From Aliarcobacter sp. (GTDB lineage: Bacteria; Campylobacterota; Campylobacteria; Campylobacterales; Arcobacteraceae): DNA of 64,000 nt. The notes below the pieces were generated by a model that was given only the letters and a program-made list of their open reading frames with translations, was not told the DNA's origin and ran no database searches. Every line of letters begins with the position of its first letter. Positions within the stretch are counted from its first letter, which is position 1. The translations under genes and the position numbers were made by a program. The DNA is taken from the NCBI GenBank assembly GCA_028689025.1, contig JAQTXA010000002.1, positions 186,001 through 250,000 of the forward strand, in the 5' to 3' direction. This document shows, piece after piece, positions 42,494-51,939 of this stretch.

Positions 42494-43227
42494 AAACTTT
42501 ATTTTTATTTACATTAACATCTATTTTAGCCTTAAATTTGAATGCAAGAGAAAACCCATTTGAAATGACCAATGTCTTTGAAGAAGAAGTTGGGAAGATT
42601 GTACAAATGGATGAAAAAGCCGTAAAAAGATCAATGGAAAATGCACCTTATATAAAAGAGATGCAAGAAAAAATGTCAAATGTTACAAGCCAAGGTGAAA
42701 ATAAAAATAAAGTTGATGATAATACAAATAAAGTTGCTCCACCACCTGAGCAAAAAACTTATTCAAAAAAAGAAGTTGATACTCTAATACAAAAAACTCA
42801 AAAACAAACTGTACAAAAAACAAAAGAGTTCGTGAAAAAAGAAGTTCAAAAAACAACTGAACCAACACAAGTTGTTTATGTAAAACCAAGAGCTGATATA
42901 ACTGAAGATGAAGCATTATTAACTAAAAATATATTACCATTTATCAAACTTGAATATAATGACAACAAGTTAATCGTTAATACGACATATCCTATTTCAA
43001 AAAAATTCTCAGTAGATAAAGAAAATAAACTTATTATTGATTATAAAGCTAAACTTGAATTCAATACAAAAACAGATACTTTAGAATCAAAAAACTTCAA
43101 AAGAGTTGCTGTTGGAAATCATAAGAAAGAAGGATATTTCAGAATTGCTATTGAATTAATTGATAAGCCATCAAAATATGATGTTACTTATATGGATGAT
43201 TCAATTACTATTTCTAAAATAAACTAA
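42490..43227 (+). CDS. AMIN-domain periplasmic protein
   Basis: A 245-residue exported protein. A signal peptide covers about 1-20 (MKTLFLFTLTSILALNLNAR). The middle (about 65-135) is low-complexity and rich in Lys, Gln and Thr, probably flexible. The C-terminal ~100 residues, ending in DDSITISKIN, fit the AMIN domain, which targets amidases and pilus proteins to peptidoglycan. No amidase domain is present. Its coupling to the ftsB-like gene suggests a role at the septum. The 3' end overlaps the convergent antiporter gene by 27 bases. Confidence 0.75.
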   Translation: MKTLFLFTLTSILALNLNARENPFEMTNVFEEEVGKIVQMDEKAVKRSMENAPYIKEMQEKMSNVTSQGENKNKVDDNTNKVAPPPEQKTYSKKEVDTLIQKTQKQTVQKTKEFVKKEVQKTTEPTQVVYVKPRADITEDEALLTKNILPFIKLEYNDNKLIVNTTYPISKKFSVDKENKLIIDYKAKLEFNTKTDTLESKNFKRVAVGNHKKEGYFRIAIELIDKPSKYDVTYMDDSITISKIN

Positions 43228-44361
43228 ACTTGTAATTATTCTAATTACTACCATTACAAGTAATACTTCTAAAATCGATGCTAAAATGAAAGCATAGTAG
43301 TATTCTTGAGTGATAGTATGATTATCATAAGCAATTGTAGTAACAGCGATTAAAAGAGTTAATGGCATTGCATGTGATAATCCTAACATAAAGAATTTAT
43401 TCCAACCCATCTCTTTTACAAATAATAAAGAAGCTATTAATCTAATTACTACCATTGCAAATGTAATCAGTAATGCTTTAATCACTAAATCTAAATTTAA
43501 TAAAGCTTCTATTTCTAATGATGATCCAACTGAGATAAAAAATATTGGAACTAACCAACCAAAACCAAAATGTTCTAATTTGTGAGGTAATTGTTTATTA
43601 TGTTCTTCAAAAAATGTAGTAATAAAAATACCTGCGATAAATGCTCCAAAAGCAATCTCTAAATGTAGATACATCATAACAGTTATCATTAAAAAGAATA
43701 TTGCCATTGAGATTCTAATATCTTGTTCTTGATGATCTTTCTCTGGCATTAAGTAATTTTTAATTTCAGGGAACCACCAAATAAAATTATGAAATAGTTT
43801 GTAAACAACCATCATTGCAAACAAGAATAATACAAATAAACTCATTGTTTTATAAAAATCAACACCAACACCAAACTCTAAAGCTGCAGAAATTGTAGTT
43901 AATGCAAAGATAGATAATATTTCACCTATAAGTCCTACAATAAAAGCTATTCTAATCCACTCTGTATCACCATACTCTTTTTTAAGTGCTGCTAATACAC
44001 CAATTGAAATTAAAGGTAATATTACTATAAATATTTTACTCAAATCAAAATATAAAGTAATAAAAATGGAACATGAGAACAAAATAACATTATATAGAAG
44101 TGATTTTTTTAGCATTGTAGAAGATATTGATAAAAGTTTTTTCAAATCAATTTCTAAACCTGCTAAAAACATCAAATATAAGAATCCAAGTTTCGCAACC
44201 AAATGAAGAATTGGATGGTCAACAATAAAAGCTAAATAAGCAGCTATTGCTCCCATCATAATTTCAACTGGGATTGTAGGAAGTTTTAATAGTTTTGAAA
44301 CTAATGGTGAAGTAAATATAATTAGTGATATTGATATTATTATTAGTATTTCTTCACTCAT
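43201..44361 (-). CDS. Monovalent cation:proton antiporter (CPA2, Na_H_Exchanger)
   Basis: Inner-membrane antiporter of 386 residues and about 12 hydrophobic segments. Segments such as LAFIVDHPILHLVAKLGFLY and FLAGLEIDLKKL, and FISVGSSLEIEALL late in the chain, match the CPA2/KefB transport domain. There is no C-terminal TrkA-N domain, so it is the short form. Na+ or K+ preference is not visible. It starts 10 bases after bioB and converges with the AMIN gene. Confidence 0.87.
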   Translation of the reverse strand: MSEEILIIISISLIIFTSPLVSKLLKLPTIPVEIMMGAIAAYLAFIVDHPILHLVAKLGFLYLMFLAGLEIDLKKLLSISSTMLKKSLLYNVILFSCSIFITLYFDLSKIFIVILPLISIGVLAALKKEYGDTEWIRIAFIVGLIGEILSIFALTTISAALEFGVGVDFYKTMSLFVLFLFAMMVVYKLFHNFIWWFPEIKNYLMPEKDHQEQDIRISMAIFFLMITVMMYLHLEIAFGAFIAGIFITTFFEEHNKQLPHKLEHFGFGWLVPIFFISVGSSLEIEALLNLDLVIKALLITFAMVVIRLIASLLFVKEMGWNKFFMLGLSHAMPLTLLIAVTTIAYDNHTITQEYYYAFILASILEVLLVMVVIRIITSLVYFRNSN

Positions 44362-44371
44362 TAAATTATTC

Positions 44372-45244
44372 CTATTTCTCGTCTGGCATTACATGAAAGT
44401 TTTTAGCTATTTTATAGCCAAAAGATTCAAGAGCTTCAACGTCATCTTTTGGTGTTCTTCCTGTTGTAGTTAAATAATCTCCAATAACAAAAGCGTTAGC
44501 TCCTCTTTTGAAAATTTCATATTGTTCATCACCAAACATTAACTCACGTCCTCCTGCAACCATAATTTTATGAGCATTAGGAATCATATTTCTTGCCAAT
44601 GTGATTAAATCAAATGCCTCTTCTCTATTAATTGTATTTTCAACAATAGGTAAAGCTTTATTTGGATGAAAAAAGTTAAGAGGAACATTCATAGGATCCA
44701 ATGAATTAATAGCTTCTAACATAGAAATTCTATCTTCTTGCGTCTCTCCCATTCCAAAAATTCCACCACAAACAAGTTTTAATCCTGCTTCTTTAACATT
44801 TAAACATGTTTGGTATCTTTCATCCCAAGAGTGAGTTGTACAAATTGTTGGATAAAAATCTCTTGATGTTTCTAAGTTATGATTATAATTATCTACACCT
44901 GCTGCTTTTAGCTCTTTTAATTGCTCAACTGTAGCTGTTCCATTACATGCAATTAATCTAAGACCTAAATTAGCAGCTTTAACTGCTTTTGCAGCTTGGG
45001 CTATAAACTTAGTTTTTTTCTCTGTTAAACCAAGTCCTGCAGTTACTAAACAAAATCCAACTGCACCATTAGCTCTAGCTTGTGTAGCTTCAGATACAAT
45101 TTGTTCTATACTTTTTAGTGTGTATCTTTGAATATCAGCTTTATATCTTACACTTTGTGTACAGAATTTACAATCTTCATTACATGTACCACTTTCAACA
45201 TTACAAATAGCACATAAGAATATTTCTTCATTATTGTCGTTCAT
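44372..45244 (-). CDS. bioB: Biotin synthase
   Basis: Radical SAM enzyme that inserts sulfur into dethiobiotin. From ATG 45244, with AGAAGAG about 7 bases upstream, it has 290 residues. The SAM cluster cysteines are Cys21, Cys25 and Cys28 (CNEDCKFC), followed by TQSVRYKADIQRY; NHNLETSRDFYP and AGGRELMFGD are BioB signatures. The frame extends upstream to 45277, deep in the phosphoesterase gene. The chosen start leaves a 14-base overlap. No other biotin genes are in the window. Confidence 0.94.
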   Translation of the reverse strand: MNDNNEEIFLCAICNVESGTCNEDCKFCTQSVRYKADIQRYTLKSIEQIVSEATQARANGAVGFCLVTAGLGLTEKKTKFIAQAAKAVKAANLGLRLIACNGTATVEQLKELKAAGVDNYNHNLETSRDFYPTICTTHSWDERYQTCLNVKEAGLKLVCGGIFGMGETQEDRISMLEAINSLDPMNVPLNFFHPNKALPIVENTINREEAFDLITLARNMIPNAHKIMVAGGRELMFGDEQYEIFKRGANAFVIGDYLTTTGRTPKDDVEALESFGYKIAKNFHVMPDEK

Positions 45245-45746
45245 ATTTATACTCTTCTTTCTTAAATAAATTTTCATTAATATTTTTAAAATAGCGCGAG
45301 ATTATATACTCATTTTCTTTAATCTCTAGTTGCAGACACTCAATCAAAGGTTTTTCCCGTGCACACACTTCTCCAGGATTTATAAAAAGTGTATTGTTTT
45401 TATAATCTGTTTCAAATATATGAGTATGTCCAAAAATCACTACTTCACTATCTGGAGTTAAGTGATAAGGCAGATGCATTAGTTTGAATGTTGTCTCTTT
45501 AATTTTAAAATAATATGGTTCTTGTTTTATATTATATTTTGTAGATAAATTTAATAAATTTCTATCATTATTTCCAAAAACTGCCACATAAGTTAATCCC
45601 GATTCTTCTAAAAGTTCAAGATTTTTTTCAATACATAAATCACCAGCATGAACTAAATACTCGCTATTGATTTCTTTTAGAAAATCAATAACTTCTTTAG
45701 TATAGTCACTTTTTAGGTGACTATCTGATAGTATGCCAATTTTCAT
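45231..45746 (-). CDS. YfcE/MJ0936-type metallophosphoesterase
   Basis: A 171-residue calcineurin-like phosphodiesterase. Metal ligands appear in GILSDSHLKS, VHAGDLCIE, VFGNNDRN and IFGHTHIFE, with NPGEV following, the complete set for the YfcE family. Substrates for these small enzymes are usually unknown. It lies 2 bases after topA and overlaps bioB. Confidence 0.88.
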   Translation of the reverse strand: MKIGILSDSHLKSDYTKEVIDFLKEINSEYLVHAGDLCIEKNLELLEESGLTYVAVFGNNDRNLLNLSTKYNIKQEPYYFKIKETTFKLMHLPYHLTPDSEVVIFGHTHIFETDYKNNTLFINPGEVCAREKPLIECLQLEIKENEYIISRYFKNINENLFKKEEYKYERQ

Positions 45747-45748
45747 AA

Positions 45749-48109
45749 TTATTTATCAGCACTCTTTTTAGCTGTTGTTTTTTTTGCCGTTGTTTTTTTA
45801 ACAGTTGGCTCTTTTTTTGTAGTTGTTTTTTTAGCCGTTGATGATTTAGGAGATTTTGAATCTTTAGCAATTATTTCTAAACATTGTTCAAGTGTTAAAT
45901 CATTTGCTTCCATTCCTTTTGGAATTTTGAAATTCTTTCTACCTTGTTTTACATAAGGACCATATTGACCTATTAAAATTTGGATTTTTTCTTTGTCAAA
46001 TGATTTGATTGTAGATTTCTCTTTGGCTTCATCTAAATCTTTAATAATCTCTAATGCTCTATTTAAATCGACAGTATAAGGATCATCAGTTTTTAGTGAA
46101 TAATATTTAGTTTTAATTTGTAAATATGGACCAAATCTTCCAATATTTGCTTTAATTTCATCCCCATTTGCATCAAGTCCTACAACTCTTGGAAGAGTAA
46201 ATAAAAACATTGCTTCTTCAAATGTAATTGTGTCCATATTTAAATGGTTTGGAATTGCCACAAATTTTGGTTTTTCTTCATCATCTTTTGTTCCAATTTG
46301 AATAAATGGACCAAATCTTCCCACACGCGCACTAACTGGTTTTCCAGATTTTGGATCAGTTCCTATTTCTCGCACTTGTAAATAATCTTCTTTATTTACA
46401 CTTGTCTCTTTTTCATCAATAGTTTTTTTGAAACTTCCGTAAAAATCTCTCATTACTTGTTCCCAAGCAATTTTTCCCTCTGCAATTTCATCGAACTCTT
46501 CTTCAATTTTTGCAGTAAATCCTAAATCTATAATATATGAAAAGTGATCAACTAAAAAACTATTTACAACTTCACCTGTTGGTGTTGGAATTAGTTTTTT
46601 ATCTTCAGTTTTTGTTACATATTCTCTTGCTTGAATAGTTGAAATTGTTGGAGCATAAGTTGAAGGACGTCCTATTCCTTCACTTTCAAGTTTTTTTACA
46701 AGTGATGCTTCTGTATATCGTGCTGGTGGTTTTGTAAAGTTTTGTTCACATTCAAGGTTTTCTAACTCTAAAATTGTTCCAACATCTATGTTTGGTAAGA
46801 TTTTTTCAGTGCTATCAAGGGCAGATTCTGGATTATCGCTACCTTCTGTGTAAGCTTTCATGAATCCAGCAAAAATAATTCTTTGACCTTTTACTTGGAA
46901 TTCAAACTCTTTATTTTTTCCTGCTTCAATTTTATAAGTAGTGTTTGCAATTTTTGCAACTGCCATTTGAGTTGCTAATGTTCTTTTCCAAATAAGACTA
47001 TAAAGTTTGTATTGAATATTTTCAACATGAGCTTTAATCATACTTGGTCTTAAAGCTAAATTTACAGGTCTAATTGCTTCATGGGCTTCTTGTGCACCTT
47101 TTGCTTTTGACTTGTAAACTCTTGGTTTTGGCAATGAATACTCTTTTCCATACTCTTCTTCAATAACAGCTTTAGCAGCAGTTGTAGCAACTGTTGAAAG
47201 GTTTAATGAGTCAGTTCTCATATAAGTAATTAAACCGCCTGTGTGGCCTGGGATATTACCTACATTCCCCTCATAAAGTTGTTGAGCAACAATCATTGTT
47301 TGTTTAACTGAAAGTCCAAGTTTTCTACTTGCTTCTTGTTGAAGTGTTGAAGTAGTAAATGGAGCTGCTGGATTTCTAGTGCTATCTTTTTCTTCAATAT
47401 CAGTTAATTTATAAATACCTTGATTTAAAGAGTCCTCAATTTTTAATGCTTGTTCTTCATTTTCAACTTTTGAAGTTTTACCATTTATTTTTGCTAACTC
47501 TGCTTTTAATTCTGGATTTATAAAATCAGCTTTTACTCTCCAATACTCTTCTGGAATAAATGCTCTTATTTCATTTTCTCTATCAACTATGATTCTAACT
47601 GCAACTGATTGAACACGTCCAGCACTTAGTCCATATCTTACTTTTTTCCATAAAAGTGGTGAAAGTTCATATCCTACGGCTCTATCTAAAATTCTTCTTG
47701 CTTGTTGAGCATCAACTAAATTTTGATCCACATCTCTTGGATGTGCTAAAGCTTCTAAAATTGCATCTTTTGTAATTTCGTGAAATACAATTCTTTTTAT
47801 AGGATTTTTTTCGATTTTTAATGCAGGAATTAAGTGCCAAGCAATAGCTTCCCCTTCCCTATCCTCATCGGCCGCTAGGTAAATAGTTGTATCTTTATTA
47901 ATATGTTTTTTTAAATCGCTTATTACTTTTTTCTTATCTGTTGATACTAAATATTTTGGTTTAAAGTTATCATCTGGGTCAAAACCTAATTGAGATTTTG
48001 GTAAGTCTCTTACATGCCCCATTGAGGCCATTACTGTGTAATCACTACCTAAAAATTTCGATATTGTTTTCGCTTTTGCTGGGGACTCCACTATTACTAA
48101 ATTCTTCAC
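45749..48109 (-). CDS. topA: DNA topoisomerase I
   Basis: Relaxes negative supercoils by transient single-strand breaks. It has 786 residues. The N-terminal Toprim domain shows VIVESPAKAKTISKFLG and DEDREGEAIAWHL; the catalytic tyrosine is Tyr296 in TYMRTDSLNLS. Toward the C terminus are repeats of the GRFGPFIQIG/GRFGPYLQIK type, in place of CxxC zinc ribbons, then a Lys/Thr-rich tail (last ~35 residues). The start is GTG 48109 with AAGG upstream. Confidence 0.97.
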   Translation of the reverse strand: MKNLVIVESPAKAKTISKFLGSDYTVMASMGHVRDLPKSQLGFDPDDNFKPKYLVSTDKKKVISDLKKHINKDTTIYLAADEDREGEAIAWHLIPALKIEKNPIKRIVFHEITKDAILEALAHPRDVDQNLVDAQQARRILDRAVGYELSPLLWKKVRYGLSAGRVQSVAVRIIVDRENEIRAFIPEEYWRVKADFINPELKAELAKINGKTSKVENEEQALKIEDSLNQGIYKLTDIEEKDSTRNPAAPFTTSTLQQEASRKLGLSVKQTMIVAQQLYEGNVGNIPGHTGGLITYMRTDSLNLSTVATTAAKAVIEEEYGKEYSLPKPRVYKSKAKGAQEAHEAIRPVNLALRPSMIKAHVENIQYKLYSLIWKRTLATQMAVAKIANTTYKIEAGKNKEFEFQVKGQRIIFAGFMKAYTEGSDNPESALDSTEKILPNIDVGTILELENLECEQNFTKPPARYTEASLVKKLESEGIGRPSTYAPTISTIQAREYVTKTEDKKLIPTPTGEVVNSFLVDHFSYIIDLGFTAKIEEEFDEIAEGKIAWEQVMRDFYGSFKKTIDEKETSVNKEDYLQVREIGTDPKSGKPVSARVGRFGPFIQIGTKDDEEKPKFVAIPNHLNMDTITFEEAMFLFTLPRVVGLDANGDEIKANIGRFGPYLQIKTKYYSLKTDDPYTVDLNRALEIIKDLDEAKEKSTIKSFDKEKIQILIGQYGPYVKQGRKNFKIPKGMEANDLTLEQCLEIIAKDSKSPKSSTAKKTTTKKEPTVKKTTAKKTTAKKSADK

Positions 48110-48154
48110 TAAAAAACCTTCATTATTTTTAAAGTTTGCATTCTAACATAAATA

Positions 48155-48182
48155 GATTATAATTTACTTGTAAATTATAATC
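48155..48182 (-). terminator. Hairpin across the murB stop codon
   Basis: GATTATAATTTA at 48155-48166 pairs perfectly with TAAATTATAATC at 48171-48182 around a 4-base loop. The arm on the coding side encodes the last murB codons and the loop side the stop. It is nearly all A/T and lacks a T tract, so termination strength is uncertain. Confidence 0.45.
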
Positions 48183-48949
48183 TCTTCTTCTATATCTATA
48201 TTAAACTGCTCTTTTATTTTTTTCTTTGCTTCTTCTATTAAACAAATTGCATCTTCAAATGAACCAGAACCATAATTTACTAAGAAATTTGCATGTTCCT
48301 CTGAAAAACTCATATCACCTTGTCTTTTACCTTTTAATCCAATTGCTTCAATTAATCTTCCTGCAAAGTCACCTTTTGGATTTTTAAAACAACTTCCAGC
48401 ACTTGGAACATGAGGTTGATTATCTCTCATTTTATTAAACTCTTTTAACATCTCTTTGCTAAAACCATACTCTATATTGAAGACTACTTCATAAACGATA
48501 GTATCAATTTTAGTCTCTCTGTAAGAAAAATTTACATCTTCTTTTTTAATATATCCATCTTTTGTTTTAATACTATTAATATAGTTAAACATTTCCCAAG
48601 ATTTAAGTCCGGCATTCATTTTAACTAAACCACCTAAATTACCAGGTAATTTTGCTAAAAACTCTAAGTTTGCAATATCATTATTTCTAGTATATGTTAA
48701 AAGTTTGCCAGATGTAGTTGCGCATCCTACAAAAAGTAAATTTCCTTCTTGCTTAATATAATCAAACTCTTCACCCAAAATTGCGAATTTCTTATTAATA
48801 TTTGGGGAAATCAGAAGATTATTACCTCTTCCTATGATTTGGTAATCACTATAGTCACCTATTTCATTTATCTCTAAAACATCTAAAACTGGACCTATTT
48901 TTATAGAAGAGTACTTTTTAAAATCAATTGTTCTTATACTATTTTGCAT
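48164..48949 (-). CDS. murB: UDP-N-acetylenolpyruvoylglucosamine reductase MurB
   Basis: FAD enzyme that reduces UDP-GlcNAc-enolpyruvate to UDP-MurNAc. With 261 residues it is the short type found in this phylum. GRGNNLLISPN and LAKLPGNLGGLVKMNAG are the FAD-binding parts, SAGSCFKNP contains the catalytic Ser, and SEEHANFLVN supplies the late conserved residues. It starts 3 bases after mqnD. Confidence 0.94.
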   Translation of the reverse strand: MQNSIRTIDFKKYSSIKIGPVLDVLEINEIGDYSDYQIIGRGNNLLISPNINKKFAILGEEFDYIKQEGNLLFVGCATTSGKLLTYTRNNDIANLEFLAKLPGNLGGLVKMNAGLKSWEMFNYINSIKTKDGYIKKEDVNFSYRETKIDTIVYEVVFNIEYGFSKEMLKEFNKMRDNQPHVPSAGSCFKNPKGDFAGRLIEAIGLKGKRQGDMSFSEEHANFLVNYGSGSFEDAICLIEEAKKKIKEQFNIDIEEEIIIYK

Positions 48950-48952
48950 CTA

Positions 48953-49816
48953 TTATCTAGCTCTTAACTCTTCATACTCATTTGGAATTAAAAAATCTTC
49001 TGCTTTTATTAGATTTTCATAAAAGCCATTTTTATATCCTAACTCATACAATTTATCTAAAGCTTTATATTGAATCTCACTCATTTTAACTGAGTTATCA
49101 TTTGCGTATAAATCTAAATATTTATCTAAAGTTGCTGCATCAACTCTGATTAATCCTTTTTCTAACAACATAGGTGCTAAAACTTTTCTGTTTTTATTTG
49201 CAACTTCAACTGCTTTTATTAAAGTATTTTCATAATCAATGGCACTATGAAGTGGAATTGAACGTCTTAAACACATTCCACCAAGGGGTAATGGTAAATT
49301 TCCACCGCTTAATTCCACCCAAATATCCCACATTTCACGTTCAACTTCTAACTCATTATTGTAAGTTAAAATTGATTCATGAATTAATACACCTGCATCT
49401 ACAGTTCCATTTAAAACTGCATCTTCAATTTCTAAGAAATTCATATATGTAACTTTTGCATTTGGATATGCGATTTTAAATAAAAGTGCATTTGTAGTAA
49501 ATTCACCACTAAGAGCCACTTTAAAATTTTTCTTTAATTTTGTGCCTTTTTTCTTTATAAGTTTTGGACCATATCCTTCACCAAAAGAGACAGCTGTTTT
49601 TAATAGGGCATAATCATCTTTAACAAAAGGATATAAAGCAAAAGAGATTGCACAAATATCATACTCACCTTTTAGAGTTGCTTGATTTAAACTCTCTATA
49701 TCATCTGCAATATTTTCAAATTTTGCGTCTGCTGGAGTAACCCAACCGAACTTAATTGCATAATACATAAAAATATCATCAGCATCTGGTGAATGAGCAA
49801 CACTTATAGTTTTCAA
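48953..49816 (-). CDS. mqnD: 1,4-dihydroxy-6-naphthoate synthase MqnD
   Basis: Last dedicated step of the futalosine route to menaquinone, giving dihydroxynaphthoate. The 287 residues have a periplasmic-binding-protein-like fold without a signal peptide. The start ISVAHSPDADDIFMYYA, LSGEFTTNALL, ESILTYNN and LPLPLGGMCLRRS fit the MqnA/MqnD family. MqnA is the close alternative. ATG 49816 has AAGGA upstream. Menaquinone is the expected electron acceptor for the complex I encoded nearby. Confidence 0.86.
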   Translation of the reverse strand: MKTISVAHSPDADDIFMYYAIKFGWVTPADAKFENIADDIESLNQATLKGEYDICAISFALYPFVKDDYALLKTAVSFGEGYGPKLIKKKGTKLKKNFKVALSGEFTTNALLFKIAYPNAKVTYMNFLEIEDAVLNGTVDAGVLIHESILTYNNELEVEREMWDIWVELSGGNLPLPLGGMCLRRSIPLHSAIDYENTLIKAVEVANKNRKVLAPMLLEKGLIRVDAATLDKYLDLYANDNSVKMSEIQYKALDKLYELGYKNGFYENLIKAEDFLIPNEYEELRAR

Positions 49817-49889
49817 TTTATATCCTTGATTTTTTCTGGTTGGATTGTAACAAGTTATGGTTTATTATTTGGTTATATAGGATTTTATT

Positions 49890-50378
49890 TTACAAATTGT
49901 ATTCATATTTGAGTTTTTTAATTATATCAAACACAGAAGTTGCATAACTTAAACCATCATCACTTACGTACTTCCATCCTGTATTATAACTAGCCCAAAT
50001 TTTTATCCAGTTATCTTTATGAACTTTTCTCCAAAAATCTATTTCAACTATTGCATTTGCTGTTGAAAAAGCTACATCGTATACTAACTTTTGGGAAAAA
50101 TATCTTCTATTAAACATATTGTCTGGAACTTTTTGTCTTCTTATTACACTTTTTATATTTGATTGAAAAAGTCCATAATCATTACTTATGGGATTTACCA
50201 AATTTTTGCCAACTGATGACTCTTTTATTGCCAAAGCCATCAATGTATATTTCATGTAATTATCATCCGTTAGAGATTTAATTTTTTTTAAAATTACAAT
50301 ATCTGTATTTGTTAATCCTAAAGAATTAGAAAATGAAAAAGTAAATAAAAGGAAAAATAATATAAGAAGTTTTTTCAT
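49890..50378 (-). CDS. Lytic transglycosylase-like exported protein
   Basis: A 162-residue protein with an N-terminal signal peptide (KKLLILFFLLFTFSFSNS) and a helical domain resembling the SLT/lysozyme-like fold. The probable catalytic Glu lies in ALAIKESSVGKN, followed by NDYGLFQSN and ASYNTGWKYV, typical positions in this family. It may trim peptidoglycan for assembly of an envelope machine. The assignment rests on short motifs. Confidence 0.7.
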   Translation of the reverse strand: MKKLLILFFLLFTFSFSNSLGLTNTDIVILKKIKSLTDDNYMKYTLMALAIKESSVGKNLVNPISNDYGLFQSNIKSVIRRQKVPDNMFNRRYFSQKLVYDVAFSTANAIVEIDFWRKVHKDNWIKIWASYNTGWKYVSDDGLSYATSVFDIIKKLKYEYNL

Positions 50379-50395
50379 GGATTCATTTTACAATA

Positions 50396-50428
50396 AATTC
50401 TAATCATTTTTAATAAATGATTAGAATT
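50396..50428 (-). terminator. Terminator-like hairpin at the end of the complex I operon
   Basis: AATTCTAATCATTT at 50396-50409 and AAATGATTAGAATT at 50415-50428 form a perfect 14-bp stem with a 5-base loop, 8 bases after the nuoN stop. No long T tract follows, but the size and position mark the operon end. Confidence 0.72.
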
Positions 50429-50436
50429 CTTGAGTA

Positions 50437-51939
50437 TTAAAACCCTGAACTTGAAACAAATGCAGAAATTATATTTAAAAGCGGATCTACTAAAAAAATT
50501 GAAATAAGTGTCAAGAAAACAGCAAATCCAACAACTGATTTCATTGGAGTTGTTGCATTTTGCATAAACTTAGTATTAACACCTTGTTCTGGATCTCTTA
50601 AAAACATATATGATACTGGTCTTAAATAGTAATATGCAGCAATTGCTGAATTTAGAACAATAATAACAGCTAATGCAATATGTCCAGCATTTACAGCACT
50701 TGCAATTAAATACATTTTACCCCAAAATAGTGCAAATGGTGGCAGTCCCGTTAATGCAAATAAGAACATTCCTAAAATTGAAGCGGTAAATGGTGATATT
50801 TGAGCAAGTCCTGAGAATTTTTTAAATGTATATGGTGATTCATAATCATTAAATTCTTTTCCTCTGTTAAGCCATAACATACCAAATGCACCAAAATTCG
50901 TAATTGTAAATAAAACCCAATATAAGAATAATGCATTTGTTGCTTGTTGAGTTCCAATTACAATAGCAGCCATTGCCATACCTGCATTTGAAATAGATGA
51001 ATATGCAAGCATTCTTTTAATATCTTTTTGCTGTAAGGCAATTAAGTTTGGAATAGTCATAGTTAAAATTACAGTTACATAAAGCATTGTTTGAATAATA
51101 ATATCATTTGCATGAATAAATATCTCAAAAAATCTTAATGCCACTACAAAACCTGCCATTTTTGGAACAACTGATAAAAAACCTGCCATTGCAGAAGTTG
51201 ATCCTTGATAAACATCCGGAACCCAAATATGGTATGGAAATAAAGATAATTTAAATCCAATAGCCGCAAACATAAATACGAATCCAACTAAAACTAAAAT
51301 ATAATTAGAATAATTCTCATGTGTTAAGAATCCATCTTCAGTTAAAACTTGTGCCATTTGAGATAATTCTACAGTTCCTGTAATTGCATAAAATATCATA
51401 GAACCAAATACAAAAAAAGCAGCTGCAAGGGCACCCATTGTGAAGTATTTAATTGCAGCTTCAATTGATACCATTCTATTGTGCATTGCAATCATTGTAT
51501 ATAAAGCAAGTGATGATGTTTCAAGTCCAACAAATATTAAAATCAAAGAGTCAGAACTTACCATAAATTGGAATCCTGCCACTGTAAATAAATATAAGGC
51601 AAAATATTCAGCATATCTAAACTCTTGAAGTCTTAATTTTGATAATCCTAAAAAAACAAAAAGGATTGAGCCACCAATTATTATACACTGAGATAAAACT
51701 GCAATTCCATCTAATAACATTAAATCAAACATACCTCTTTGTTCACCATGGAAAGCTAAAAGAGTAAATAAGTCAAAAATTAGAAATAGTACTACTAAAA
51801 TTACATAAAGTGATTTATGTTTATTTTTATTAAAAATGTCAGTTAATAAAATACTCAAAGCTCCAATAATTGCAATTGAAACTGGTGCGATTGTTCCTAG
51901 ATTTAAACTTTCTAGACTTATTTTTATAGGCTCAAGCAT
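50437..51939 (-). CDS. nuoN: NADH-quinone oxidoreductase-type complex I subunit N
   Basis: Antiporter-like proton-pumping subunit of complex I, 500 residues with about 14 membrane helices. The conserved core includes LSLFPYHIWVPDVYQGS and DIKRMLAYSSISNAGMA. It is the last gene of the operon; its ATG shares bases with the nuoM stop (TAATG). Confidence 0.95.
   Translation of the reverse strand: MLEPIKISLESLNLGTIAPVSIAIIGALSILLTDIFNKNKHKSLYVILVVLFLIFDLFTLLAFHGEQRGMFDLMLLDGIAVLSQCIIIGGSILFVFLGLSKLRLQEFRYAEYFALYLFTVAGFQFMVSSDSLILIFVGLETSSLALYTMIAMHNRMVSIEAAIKYFTMGALAAAFFVFGSMIFYAITGTVELSQMAQVLTEDGFLTHENYSNYILVLVGFVFMFAAIGFKLSLFPYHIWVPDVYQGSTSAMAGFLSVVPKMAGFVVALRFFEIFIHANDIIIQTMLYVTVILTMTIPNLIALQQKDIKRMLAYSSISNAGMAMAAIVIGTQQATNALFLYWVLFTITNFGAFGMLWLNRGKEFNDYESPYTFKKFSGLAQISPFTASILGMFLFALTGLPPFALFWGKMYLIASAVNAGHIALAVIIVLNSAIAAYYYLRPVSYMFLRDPEQGVNTKFMQNATTPMKSVVGFAVFLTLISIFLVDPLLNIISAFVSSSGF

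Noticed and set aside
43201-43227. The 27-base 3' overlap of the AMIN and antiporter genes as a frameshift or misassembly
   Set aside because: Both frames are intact with normal C-terminal ends; short convergent overlaps are common in compact genomes.
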